Of a stretch of 64,000 bases of DNA, positions 1 to 7,791 are shown piece after piece. How positions within the stretch are numbered: position 1 is the first letter of the stretch; every line of letters begins with the position of its first letter. A program made the translations under genes and the position numbers. Source of the DNA: SSF14 sp046331245 (GTDB taxonomy: Bacteria; Actinomycetota; Acidimicrobiia; Acidimicrobiales; Microtrichaceae); NCBI GenBank assembly GCA_046331245.1, contig JAXLRH010000004.1, positions 255,913 to 319,912 of the forward strand, in the 5' to 3' direction. Below the pieces are notes generated by a model. The model ran no database searches. It was not told where the DNA came from and saw only the letters and a program-made list of their open reading frames with translations.

Positions 1-626
1 AAGGTGAGCTGGGCATCGACGCCCTGGCTGGTCACGACGGTGCCGACGTTCAGGCCGGAGTCGACGGTGAACGCGGCGGCGGCGCCGGTCTTGGTGGCCG
101 TGATCTGCAGGCGGTAGCCGGACCCGGTGTTGACGGTCGCGGCCTTGACGCCCAGGCCGGCGGCGTTGATGCCGGCGGTGACGTCGGCCAGCGTGCCGGT
201 GCCGACGGAGATGGTGTGGACGCTGCCACCGATCGTCATCTGGATCGAGCCCGAGGGGGCGATCACGTCGGTGAGCGCGGAGTTGGTCGCCGTGGCGACG
301 CCGTGGGTGGCGGCCAGCCGGTCGACGGTGAACTGGATGCCGCCGAGCGCAGCGCCGTCGGCGGCGGTCGCGGTGGCGACGGAGGTGTTGGAGGAGGTCG
401 CGGTGCGGACGTCCCAGCCCGAGCTCTTCTCGAGGGCGGCGGACGCCGTGCTGATCGCCGAGAGCTTCGTCTCGATGCTCTTGTAGGCGTCGAGGGCGCT
501 CTGCGCGGTCGCCTTGCGAGCCGTCATGAGGTCGACCGGAACCCGCTCGGCCGCCATGAGGTTGTTGATGATCGTGGTGGTGTCGAGCCCGCTTGCGAGC
601 CCGTCGATGGATGACGACGACGACAT
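1..626 (-). CDS. fliD: flagellar hook-associated protein 2 (filament cap), N-terminal part
   Basis: FliD caps the growing filament and helps insert flagellin subunits. The gene runs off the left edge, so only the first 208 codons are visible. The start ATG (624-626) follows an AGGAGG ribosome site 8 nt away. The N-terminus reads MSSSSSIDGLASGLDTTTII followed by NNLMAAERVPVDLM, the typical FliD opening (short Ser-rich stretch, then SGLDT and an IVxxLMxxE helix). The region beyond is Thr/Ala/Gly-rich, as in FliD D2 domains. It lies downstream of and co-oriented with flagellin, with a strong hairpin between them, so it probably has its own promoter. Confidence 0.9.
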   Translation of the reverse strand, partial: MSSSSSIDGLASGLDTTTIINNLMAAERVPVDLMTARKATAQSALDAYKSIETKLSAISTASAALEKSSGWDVRTATSSNTSVATATAADGAALGGIQFTVDRLAATHGVATATNSALTDVIAPSGSIQMTIGGSVHTISVGTGTLADVTAGINAAGLGVKAATVNTGSGYRLQITATKTGAAAAFTVDSGLNVGTVVTSQGVDAQLT

Positions 627-688
627 GTTCGTCACCTCCTGTGGTGACTCTGGTGCGCGAGCACCGACTAGCTACCGAGGTCGGTGGT

Positions 689-712
689 GGGGGGCAGGTG
701 ACCCTGCCCCCC
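689..712 (-). terminator. strong hairpin between flagellin and fliD
   Basis: A perfect 10-bp stem (GGGGGGCAGG / CCTGCCCCCC) with a 4-nt TGAC loop begins about 40 nt past the flagellin stop on the minus strand. There is no T-run, which is common for actinobacterial terminators. It probably ends the abundant flagellin transcript before fliD. Confidence 0.6.
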
Positions 713-752
713 CACACCGTCATACGGAGAAGGTTCCCCAGCGGGGTACCGA

Positions 753-1931
753 CTACTGGAGCAGGCGGAGGACCGTCTGCGGGAGCTGGTTGGCCTGGGC
801 CAACATCGCGGTGCCGGCCTGGAGGAGCACCTGGTGACGGGTGAACTGCGTCATCTCCGACGCCATGTCCGTGTCACGGATGCGGGACTCCGACGCCGAG
901 AGGTTCTCGGTCGTGACCTGCAGGTTGTTGATGGTGGACTCGAAGCGGTTCTGGATGGCGCCGAGGTTGCCTCGGGTCGTCGAAACGCTGCTGATCGCCG
1001 AGTCGAGGGCCGTGATGGCACCCGAGGCGTTGTTCACCAGGTCGAGGCCGTTCACACCGAGGCCGGTGGTCGACACGCTGGCCAGCGCCACGGCGATGGT
1101 GTCGCCGGAGTTCGCGCCGACCTGGAACGTGCCACCCGTGCCGGAGGCAGCGGTGATCGCACCGGTCATGTTCAACGTGGCCAGCGGCGTGTTGGTGCCG
1201 TCAGCGAGGGTGAACGTCTGGGTGTTGGCCAGCTGCGCCTTGAGGCTCAGCGAGAAGCCGGCGCCGACGGTGGTCGAGTCGACCGTGACGGCGTTGGCCT
1301 GTGCCTGGGTGTAGGTACCGCCGCTGGTGAGAGCGGTGCGGATGGCATTCTGCATGTGCGAAGCCAGCTGAGCGCCGGTGTAGGTGCCCGCCGTCAGGGT
1401 GACGGTCTTGGCGCCGACGCCGTTCACGTTGATCGTGAACGTCGGGGAACCGGCAAGGGTGACCGTGCCGGTGGCGTTGAAGCCGGTCTTCGTCGCAGCG
1501 GTCACACCGAACGTGCCGTCGAGCAGGGCCTGCTGGCCGAACTTGGTGGACGACGAGATGCGGTCGATCTCAGCGGAGAGCTGGGTGACCTCGGCGTTGG
1601 CTGCGGTACGTGCGTTGCTGTCGTTGGTGCCGGTGTTGGCAGCCTGGACCGAGAGGTCACGCATGCGGTTGAGCATGGAGTGGATCTCGTTGAGTGCGCC
1701 TTCCGCCGTCTGCACGACACTGATGCCGTCCTGAGCGTTGCGGGTCGCCTGCTGGAGGCCCGACACCTGGGCACGCAGGCCCTGGCTGATGACGAGGCCC
1801 GAAGCGTCGTCGGCCGCACGGTTGATGCGGAAGCCCGAGGAGAGCTTCTCGAGGGACTTGCCCATCTCCGTGTTGGTGTTGGAAAGGTTCCGCCAGGCGT
1901 TGAGCGCCTCGATGTTCTGGTTGATACGCAT
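753..1931 (-). CDS. fliC: flagellin
   Basis: This is the filament subunit, 392 aa. The N-terminal D0/D1 helices are textbook (starts MRINQNIEALNAWRNL; later LSSGFRINRAADDASGL) and the C-terminal D0 helix ends LAQANQLPQTVLRLLQ. The middle (about residues 150-290) is a Thr/Ala/Gly-rich variable domain. The ATG at 1931 is chosen because the conserved MRINQN starts there and a GGAGG lies 5 nt upstream. A longer in-frame reading from 1988 would add 19 non-flagellin residues. Transcription probably starts from the sigma28-like promoter at 2012-2038, leaving a leader of about 75 nt with a CsrA-type hairpin. Confidence 0.95.
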   Translation of the reverse strand: MRINQNIEALNAWRNLSNTNTEMGKSLEKLSSGFRINRAADDASGLVISQGLRAQVSGLQQATRNAQDGISVVQTAEGALNEIHSMLNRMRDLSVQAANTGTNDSNARTAANAEVTQLSAEIDRISSSTKFGQQALLDGTFGVTAATKTGFNATGTVTLAGSPTFTINVNGVGAKTVTLTAGTYTGAQLASHMQNAIRTALTSGGTYTQAQANAVTVDSTTVGAGFSLSLKAQLANTQTFTLADGTNTPLATLNMTGAITAASGTGGTFQVGANSGDTIAVALASVSTTGLGVNGLDLVNNASGAITALDSAISSVSTTRGNLGAIQNRFESTINNLQVTTENLSASESRIRDTDMASEMTQFTRHQVLLQAGTAMLAQANQLPQTVLRLLQ

Positions 1932-1963
1932 TGAATCCTCCGTGATGAATGCTGATCGGACGA

Positions 1964-1978
1964 CTCCCGTCCTGGGAG
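1964..1978 (-). promoter_or_regulatory. putative CsrA-binding hairpin in flagellin leader
   Basis: The leader RNA reads CUCCC-AGGAC-GGGAG, a 5-bp stem with GGA exposed in a 5-nt loop, about 33 nt upstream of the flagellin ATG. A second GGA lies in the GGAGG ribosome site (1937-1941). CsrA binds GGA in hairpin loops and commonly pairs such a site with the ribosome site. csrA and its antagonist fliW lie at 11154-11810. Confidence 0.6.
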
Positions 1979-2011
1979 CCCCCGCCACTCCTGGGAGGAG
2001 CGACCTCGTAG

Positions 2012-2038
2012 TTATCGACGCTGCGCGGAATACCTTGA
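2012..2038 (-). promoter_or_regulatory. sigma28-like promoter of flagellin
   Basis: On the minus strand TCAA, 15 nt, then GTCGATAA matches the flagellar sigma28 (FliA/WhiG family) consensus TAAA-N15-GCCGATAA at 10 of 12 positions. The spacing to the flagellin ATG predicts a leader of about 75 nt. Confidence 0.65.
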
Positions 2039-2132
2039 GCGGTTTCTTCGGGAGGGAGCCATCCGGCCCAGATCAATGTTCGGTCGCGTGGGTCGACCTG
2101 CGGGTCCCTGTGTGGTCCTCACCTCATATGTC

Positions 2133-2159
2133 TCAGGTTTTCGGCGGGCGTGCCGATGA
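2133..2159 (+). promoter_or_regulatory. sigma28-like promoter of the flgN-flgK-flgL operon
   Basis: TCAG, 15 nt, then GCCGATGA: the -10 matches the sigma28 consensus at 7 of 8 positions, the -35 only at 2 of 4. The -10 ends 7 nt before the ATG at 2167, so this transcript would be leaderless or nearly so. Confidence 0.5.
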
Positions 2160-2166
2160 CAAGCGC

Positions 2167-2703
2167 ATGACCGTGCTCCCTGCCGCCGCATCGTCCGCGA
2201 CCAGCCTCGAGGATCTCCTCGGCGAGCTCTCGCGGACGCTGTGGAACCAGCGGGCGCTGATCGAGGTGCTGCAGTACCGCCTCGAGGTGCAGCAGCTCAT
2301 CTGCATCAACGACCGTGCGCACCGCCTCCAGATGGCGGTGGACGAGGTCGAGGCGGCGCTGGACGACATCCGTCGCAGCGAGCGGGCCCGCGATCAGATC
2401 GTGGCGCGGTGCGCGTCGACCCTCGGCGCCGATGCCGGTATCTCGCTCGTCGAGCTCTGCGGCCGCGTGCCCGAGCCGTGGGACGCGGTGCTCGCCGAGC
2501 ACCAGGCGGCGCTGCTCGCGCTGGTCAACGGCACCGAGCGTCTCGCGGCGACCAACCGCGAGCTCGTGGTGCGCGGCGCCAACGACACCCGGGCGCTGCT
2601 CGACGCCGTGGCGGGCAACCGTCCCGACACCTCCTACCGTGCCACCGGCTCGGCCGGTGCCCGCGGCCTCACCCCGCCCACGATGCTGGATCGCCGAGCG
2701 TGA
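2167..2703 (+). CDS. flgN: FlgN-like flagellar export chaperone
   Basis: A 178-aa, largely alpha-helical, Arg/Glu/Ala-rich protein directly upstream of flgK (1-nt gap), which is the standard place of FlgN. FlgN keeps FlgK and FlgL soluble and delivers them to the export gate. Recognisable features are an N-terminal helix (LEDLLGELSRTLWNQRALIE) and long heptad-like helices through residue 140, ending in a flexible tail. Direct sequence similarity is weak, so the call rests mainly on position and shape. An alternative start is ATG 2128 (13 codons longer). 2167 fits the predicted promoter better. Confidence 0.6.
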   Translation: MTVLPAAASSATSLEDLLGELSRTLWNQRALIEVLQYRLEVQQLICINDRAHRLQMAVDEVEAALDDIRRSERARDQIVARCASTLGADAGISLVELCGRVPEPWDAVLAEHQAALLALVNGTERLAATNRELVVRGANDTRALLDAVAGNRPDTSYRATGSAGARGLTPPTMLDRRA

Positions 2704-2704
2704 C

Positions 2705-4123
2705 ATGAGCAGCTTCTCCGGTCTCAACACCGCGCTGTCGGGCCTGATCGCCCACAAGCGGTCGATCGACGTCATCGGTCAGAACATCGCGAACGTCAAC
2801 TCGCCCGGCTACACCCGCCGGTCGGTGCTGCTCGAGCCGAGCAACGGCCAGCAGATCTCGTCGCGGTACGACACCGGCTTCAACTGGAACAACCTCGGCG
2901 TCACCGTCGCGAGCGTGAACCGCATCCGCGACGCGTTCCTCGACGTGCGGGCACGCAGCGAGGCGGCGAAGAGCGCGTCGGCCGGACAGGTCGAGGGAAC
3001 GCTGAGCGGTCTCGAGGGCGTGTTCCCCGAGCCGAGCGACACGGCGCTGGGTGGTCAGCTCGCCGCCTTCTGGAACGCGTTCGCCGACGCCGCGAACAAC
3101 CCGACGAGCCTCCCGGCGCGTGCCGCGGTGCTCGCGCAGGCGTCGACGCTGGTGTCCACGTTCGCCAAGGCGTCGGCGAGCCTCACCGGCATGCACGCCG
3201 ACATCTCGACGCAGGCGACGATGACCGTCGACCAGGTGAACACGGTGTCGAAGCAGGTCGCCGACCTCAACGCCCAGATCCGCGCCGCCAACGTCGCCGG
3301 CATGGACACCGGCGACCTCGAGGACAAGCGCGACAACCTCATCGACCAGCTGACGTCGGCGGTCGGGGCCACCACCCGCGCCGGCGACTACCACCAGGTG
3401 GACGTGATGCTCGGCGGCAGCCCGCTCGTGAGCGGTTCGCACACCGAGAAGATCGAGCTCGCGCAGACCGGCCCGCTGGCCCCGCCGTTGAACACGCTGG
3501 CCGTGCAGAACAACCGCCTGCAGTGGCAGCGTGACGGCTATCCCGTCGACGCCGTCGGCGGCACGGTCGGCGGCATGCTGCAGTCGCTCAACGACATCGT
3601 CCCGCGCTACATGTCGTCGCTCGACTCGGTGGCATCCAGCGTCGTCACCGCGGTCAACACGCTGCACCAGGGCGGGCAGGGCCAGAACGCCACCCTCGAC
3701 GTGGGGCTCAACTTCTTCGATCCCGCCGGCGTGACCGCCTCGACGATGGCCATCTCGACCGACGTCGCCGGCCAGCCCTCGCGGATCGCCCTCGGCAGCC
3801 TCGGCTCCGGCGGGCTCGACGGCACGGTGGGCCACGCGCTCGCCGCCATCGGGGACTCGCTGACCGGGCCCGGCGCGCTCTACCGGTCGATGATCGGGCG
3901 ACTCGGCGTCGAGGCCGGGGCGGCCAGCGACCGTGCCGACCTCCAGGCCCGGTTCGCCACCGAGGCCGACAACGAACGCATCAACACCAGCGGCGTGAAC
4001 CTCGACGAGGAGATGACCAATCTCGTGATGAGCCAACGTGCGTACGAATCGTCGGCGCGACTGCTGACGACGGTCGACTCGATGCTGGACACGCTGATCA
4101 ACCGCACCGGGGTGACGCGATGA
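2705..4123 (+). CDS. flgK: flagellar hook-associated protein 1
   Basis: FlgK is the first hook-filament junction protein; this one has 472 aa. It starts MSSFSGLNTALSGLIAHKRS and continues with IDVIGQNIANVNSPGYTRR, the conserved flagellar rod/hook N-terminal motif. The C-terminus carries the matching helix (NLDEEMTNLVMSQRAYESSA). The length is at the short end for FlgK, with a small variable domain. It follows flgN by 1 nt and overlaps flgL by 4 nt (ATGA), so the three are translationally coupled. Confidence 0.95.
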   Translation: MSSFSGLNTALSGLIAHKRSIDVIGQNIANVNSPGYTRRSVLLEPSNGQQISSRYDTGFNWNNLGVTVASVNRIRDAFLDVRARSEAAKSASAGQVEGTLSGLEGVFPEPSDTALGGQLAAFWNAFADAANNPTSLPARAAVLAQASTLVSTFAKASASLTGMHADISTQATMTVDQVNTVSKQVADLNAQIRAANVAGMDTGDLEDKRDNLIDQLTSAVGATTRAGDYHQVDVMLGGSPLVSGSHTEKIELAQTGPLAPPLNTLAVQNNRLQWQRDGYPVDAVGGTVGGMLQSLNDIVPRYMSSLDSVASSVVTAVNTLHQGGQGQNATLDVGLNFFDPAGVTASTMAISTDVAGQPSRIALGSLGSGGLDGTVGHALAAIGDSLTGPGALYRSMIGRLGVEAGAASDRADLQARFATEADNERINTSGVNLDEEMTNLVMSQRAYESSARLLTTVDSMLDTLINRTGVTR

Positions 4124-5022
4124 TGTCACGAGTCGCCACCAACTCCGGGGCCCGGATGATGCTCGGGAACCTGCAGACGACCGGCCGCAGCCTGATGACG
4201 GCGCAGGAGCAGGCCACCACCGGCAAGCGCATCAACCGCATGTCGGACAACCCTGCCGATGCCGTGAACATCCTCGGCCAGAAGGCGGTGCTCCGCCGGC
4301 TCGAGCAGTACGCCCGCAACTCCGACGAGGCGTCGTCGTGGCTCTCGTCGGGCGACGCCGCGCTGTCCAGCGTGAACGATCGCATGGCCAGCGCCCGAGC
4401 TCTCCTCGTGCAGGCGAACTCGGCGGCGTCGGACCCGACGTCGCGCGCCGCGATCGCCGGTCAGATCCGATCGCTCCGCGACTCGCTCATCCAGGTGGCG
4501 AACACCCAGCGCGACGGCCGCCCGCTCTTCGGTGGCACGGCAGCGGTGTCGGCGGCCTACGACTCGAGCGGCAACTACCTCGGCGACAACGGGGCCGTGT
4601 CACTTCCCGTCGCCGCCGGTGTGACGCTGCAGGTCAACCAGTCGGGCACCGCGGTCTTCGGCACGCACAACAACACCGACCCGACGTCGGGCGACGTGTT
4701 CCAGCTGCTGACCTCGCTCGCGAACTCCATCGAGGCCGGCGACACCACGGCCATGGGCGCAGGCCTCGGCCAGATCGACACCGCCACCCAGCGTGTCGCG
4801 CTCGCGCAGGTCAACATCGGCAGCCGGTCGAGCCAACTCGAGGACCTCACGAACTCGCTGCAGGACGACCAGGTGCGGGTGAAGCAGGGCATCAGCGCCA
4901 AGGAGGACATCGATCTCGCCGAGACGATCGTCAACCTGAAGACGCAGGAGGCGGCCTATCAGGCGGCCCTCCAGGCGACCGCCAAGGTCATCCAGCCGAC
5001 GCTCCTCGATTTCCTGCGCTAG
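4120..5022 (+). CDS. flgL: flagellar hook-associated protein 3
   Basis: FlgL is the second hook-filament junction protein, a flagellin homologue; 300 aa here. The N-terminus (RVATNSGARMMLGNLQTTGR, then GKRINRMSDNPADAVNIL) and the C-terminal helix (DLAETIVNLKTQEAAYQAAL) are the conserved D0/D1 pair. The first ATG (4120) overlaps the flgK stop; a second ATG follows immediately at 4123. It is the last gene of the flgN-flgK-flgL operon, and a modest hairpin (5033-5053) follows. Confidence 0.93.
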   Translation: MMSRVATNSGARMMLGNLQTTGRSLMTAQEQATTGKRINRMSDNPADAVNILGQKAVLRRLEQYARNSDEASSWLSSGDAALSSVNDRMASARALLVQANSAASDPTSRAAIAGQIRSLRDSLIQVANTQRDGRPLFGGTAAVSAAYDSSGNYLGDNGAVSLPVAAGVTLQVNQSGTAVFGTHNNTDPTSGDVFQLLTSLANSIEAGDTTAMGAGLGQIDTATQRVALAQVNIGSRSSQLEDLTNSLQDDQVRVKQGISAKEDIDLAETIVNLKTQEAAYQAALQATAKVIQPTLLDFLR

Positions 5023-5032
5023 TCGTTGATGG

Positions 5033-5053
5033 CCTCGGCCACCTCCGCCGAGG
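5033..5053 (+). terminator. possible terminator after flgL
   Basis: A 7-bp stem CCTCGGC / GCCGAGG with a 7-nt loop starts 10 nt after the flgL stop, without a T-run. The next gene (5111-5563) is convergent, so termination is expected in this 88-nt gap. Confidence 0.35.
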
Positions 5054-5110
5054 TTCGGCCTCCTTCGTCGGCCTACTCAGGCTTCGGTACCTCGGCGGCG
5101 ATGGCCCCGG

Positions 5111-5563
5111 CTACCTCCGTCGCTTGACGCGGTCGAAGCCAAGGGCACTCGTGATCGCCCACACCACCGCCGAGTAGTGCAGCGGCGACAGCGGTTCGGC
5201 TGCGGACGAGGCTGAATAGCGCCCGCCCGACACGCAGGGCGCACGGACGTCACCGTCGGCGGTGAGGAACACGAGGCACGTGTTGCGGCTGTTCCGGTGG
5301 ATCGGCTCCACGGCGATCCCCACGACGTCGTCGCGGGCGATGGTGGTGCCGCCGATGATGTTGGTGACGCTCACCCGGTCGTCGTCGATGCGGACGCCGC
5401 ACACCAGCAGGCGCCACACGACGACGATCGCGGCCAGCACGGGCGCCGTCGCCACCACCGGTTCCTCGGTGAGCACCTCGGCGACGCCGACGAGCGCGAG
5501 CAGCGGTGCCGCCACGAGCGCGGCGAGGCGCGTCGCCGCCAAGGTCACGAACCGCCCGCCCAT
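5111..5563 (-). CDS. two-TM membrane protein with PH-like domain, function unknown
   Basis: A 150-aa protein with two hydrophobic segments (about residues 10-30 and 38-54: AALVAAPLLALVGVAEVL and VVATAPVLAAIVVVWRLLV). A short beta-rich domain follows (GVRIDDDRVSVTNIIGGTTI, ending in a loop with RAPCVSGGRY). The layout resembles small bacterial PH-domain membrane proteins. It is inserted in reverse orientation between flgL and fliR, so it is unlikely to be part of the flagellar operon. The start ATG is at 5563; GTG starts further in are possible. Confidence 0.6.
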   Translation of the reverse strand: MGGRFVTLAATRLAALVAAPLLALVGVAEVLTEEPVVATAPVLAAIVVVWRLLVCGVRIDDDRVSVTNIIGGTTIARDDVVGIAVEPIHRNSRNTCLVFLTADGDVRAPCVSGGRYSASSAAEPLSPLHYSAVVWAITSALGFDRVKRRR

Positions 5564-5653
5564 GCAGGCGATGCTACGGGCCGCGGCGGGCCCGCGCCCA
5601 TACCCCCGTCGAGTGAGCCGTTCGACTCATCAGCGGTGCCGGGCCGCCGATGG

Positions 5654-6430
5654 ATGACGGTCATGCAACTTTCGTTCAACCCTGCGTGGATGGTGGCGTT
5701 CATGTTCGCCACCATCCGTTGCGGCGCCTGGTTGAGCATCGCGCCCCCGTTCCAGGGGGCCGTCCCCGCCAAGATCCGCGCCGGGCTCTCGATGGCGCTC
5801 GGCCTCGCCATGACGCCGCGTCTGATGGCGTCGGGCAAGATGCCGTCGAACGAGACCTGGGGTCTCCTCGTCGGAGCGCTCCACCAGGCCGTGATCGGTC
5901 TCGCGCTCGGCTTCCTCGTCTTCGTCCTGTTTCAGGCCGTCGCCGCGGCCGGCGGCATGATCGACGCGTTCGCCGCGCTCACGTCGGCACAGCTGTTCGA
6001 CCCGTTCTCCAAGACGTCCGCCGGTCCCGTCAGCCGCCTGTACCAGACGCTGGGCACCGCAGTGCTGTTCGTGACCAACGGCCATCTCATGCTCATCGCC
6101 GGCCTGTCGCGCACGTTCGACCTCGCCCCCGTGAGCGGGTTCCGCATGGACCGGCTCGGGTCGCTCCTCATCCACGACGTGCTCACGTTCCTCACGGCCG
6201 CGCTGCAGATCGCCGCCCCCATCCTCGGCGCCCTGTTCGTCACCGAGATCCTCCTCGGCCTCGCCAGCAGGGCGGCGCCCAAGCTCAACATCATGGTGCT
6301 CGGCTTCGGCGCCAAGAGCCTCGTGATGTTCATGCTGCTCGGCGCCGCGATCCCGCTCGTCCCGTACGTGACCGCACAGCTGGTGAAGAACTCGCTGTCG
6401 GTGATGCGTCTCCTCGTCAAGGGGGGGTGA
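5654..6430 (+). CDS. fliR: flagellar type III export gate protein FliR
   Basis: FliR is a membrane subunit of the flagellar type III export gate; 258 aa with about six hydrophobic segments. Conserved stretches are VAFMFATIRCGAWLSIAPPF near the N-terminus and GLASRAAPKLNIMVLGFGAK in the C-terminal third, with VTEILLGL before it, all typical of FliR. The start is either ATG 5654 (MTVMQLSF) or ATG 5663 (MQLSF). flhB begins 7 nt after the stop. fliP and fliQ, normally just upstream, are not in this window. Confidence 0.9.
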   Translation: MTVMQLSFNPAWMVAFMFATIRCGAWLSIAPPFQGAVPAKIRAGLSMALGLAMTPRLMASGKMPSNETWGLLVGALHQAVIGLALGFLVFVLFQAVAAAGGMIDAFAALTSAQLFDPFSKTSAGPVSRLYQTLGTAVLFVTNGHLMLIAGLSRTFDLAPVSGFRMDRLGSLLIHDVLTFLTAALQIAAPILGALFVTEILLGLASRAAPKLNIMVLGFGAKSLVMFMLLGAAIPLVPYVTAQLVKNSLSVMRLLVKGG

Positions 6431-6437
6431 GGCCGCG

Positions 6438-7682
6438 ATGTCGGGTGACAAGCACAGCAAGACAGAGGCCCCGACCGCCAAGCGGAAGAAGGAGGCGAGG
6501 AAGGACGGTCAGGTCGTCCGGTCCGAGGACCTGGTGACGTGGACGTCCGTCCTCATCGGCACGGTGGTGCTGCCCGGCATGATCGGGCGCGCCGGCACCG
6601 CCGTGCACACGATCCTGCGGATGACGGTGGACATGGCCCACCATCCCGACGAGCGGATGCTGGGCCTCTACGTCGGGCGCTCGTTCGTGGTGTTCCTGCA
6701 GGCGATCCTGCCCGCGATGCTCACCCTCCTGGTGATCGCCGTGCTCGGCAACCTCGCGCAGGTCGGCCTCCTCCTCACGGGCAAGCCGCTGAAGCCGAAG
6801 TTCTCGCGCCTGAGCCCACTCGCCGGCATCAAACGGATGTTCTCGGTGCAGAGCCTCTGGTCGACGCTCACGTCGACGATGAAGCTCGGCGTCATCCTCG
6901 CCGTGGCCTGGACCATGGTGCGGGGCACGGCCGCCGACATCAGCCGGGTGCCGTTCCGTTCGGCGGCCGACGCCGTGTCGGCCACCGGCGCGACGGCGCT
7001 GTCGCTGGTGCGCGCCATCGCCGCGGCAGCGCTCATCGTCGGCATCCTCGACTACGCCTTCCAGCGACGGAAGCTCGCCCGCGACCTCAAGATGAGCAAG
7101 CACGAGATCAAGCAGGAGTCCCGCGAGTCCGACGGTGACCCGCACGTGAAGGGTCGCCAACGGCAGCTGCGGGCGCAGATGTCGCAGAACCGCATGCTCG
7201 CCGCGATCCCCGACGCCGACGTCATCATCACGAACCCGACCCACTTCGCCATCGCGATCCAGTACCAGCGGAGCCTCGGCGCGCCGCGGGTGATCGCCCG
7301 GGGGGCCGACTCGCTGGCCGCCAAGATCCGTGCCGAGGCGAACTCCGCCGGCGTGCCCCTCGTCGAGGCCAAGCCGCTGGCCCGGGCGCTCTACGCGGTG
7401 TGCCGGGTGGGCGAGGAGATCCCGCCCGAGCTCTACCAGGGCGTTGCCACAGTGCTGGCGTTCCTCCAGCAGGTCAGCGCGAGCCGCCGGGCGTACGGCG
7501 GTGCGATCAACCTCGACGTCCCCGACACCTGGACGCCGAGTGGGGCCGAGCTCGTGCGCGTCCCGCCGGCGCGGCGTCGCATGCTCGAACAACAGGCGGC
7601 CCAGCGGGCTGCCGAGCAGGCAGGACAACAGGCGGGTCAGGCGACGACTCAACTCCGGCCCGCCGGTGCCGATGGAGCCTGA
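6438..7682 (+). CDS. flhB: flagellar export switch protein FlhB
   Basis: FlhB switches export specificity from hook to filament substrates. 414 aa: a basic N-terminal tail (TEAPTAKRKKEARKDGQV), four TM helices to about residue 215, a linker, and a cytoplasmic domain with the self-cleaving NPTH at residues 266-269 (TNPTHFAIAIQY). The downstream ARALYAVCRVGEEIPPELYQ is also conserved. The C-terminus is about 50 residues longer than usual and rich in Gln/Ala (QQAAQRAAEQAGQQAGQATT). It sits between fliR and flhA in the usual order. The 109-nt gap to flhA holds only a small hairpin near 7735-7750. Confidence 0.95.
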   Translation: MSGDKHSKTEAPTAKRKKEARKDGQVVRSEDLVTWTSVLIGTVVLPGMIGRAGTAVHTILRMTVDMAHHPDERMLGLYVGRSFVVFLQAILPAMLTLLVIAVLGNLAQVGLLLTGKPLKPKFSRLSPLAGIKRMFSVQSLWSTLTSTMKLGVILAVAWTMVRGTAADISRVPFRSAADAVSATGATALSLVRAIAAAALIVGILDYAFQRRKLARDLKMSKHEIKQESRESDGDPHVKGRQRQLRAQMSQNRMLAAIPDADVIITNPTHFAIAIQYQRSLGAPRVIARGADSLAAKIRAEANSAGVPLVEAKPLARALYAVCRVGEEIPPELYQGVATVLAFLQQVSASRRAYGGAINLDVPDTWTPSGAELVRVPPARRRMLEQQAAQRAAEQAGQQAGQATTQLRPAGADGA

Positions 7683-7791
7683 GGCATTCACGACGAATGT
7701 CGCCACACGGCACGGACGCCGAGTCACCGCCGCCCCGCAGACCTGCGGGACGTCGCGGGGTGACGATCCCGTGACCGTCAAGGAGTTGTGA

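Noticed and set aside
2669..4129. Long open frames antisense to flgK and to many other genes
   Set aside because: They arise from high G+C with G/C at third positions. Their translations are Arg/Pro/His-rich and match no family.
5590..5650. Inverted repeat around TGAGCCG / CGACTCA before fliR as a flagellar operator
   Set aside because: One mismatch in a 7-bp arm and no second copy at other flagellar genes in the window.
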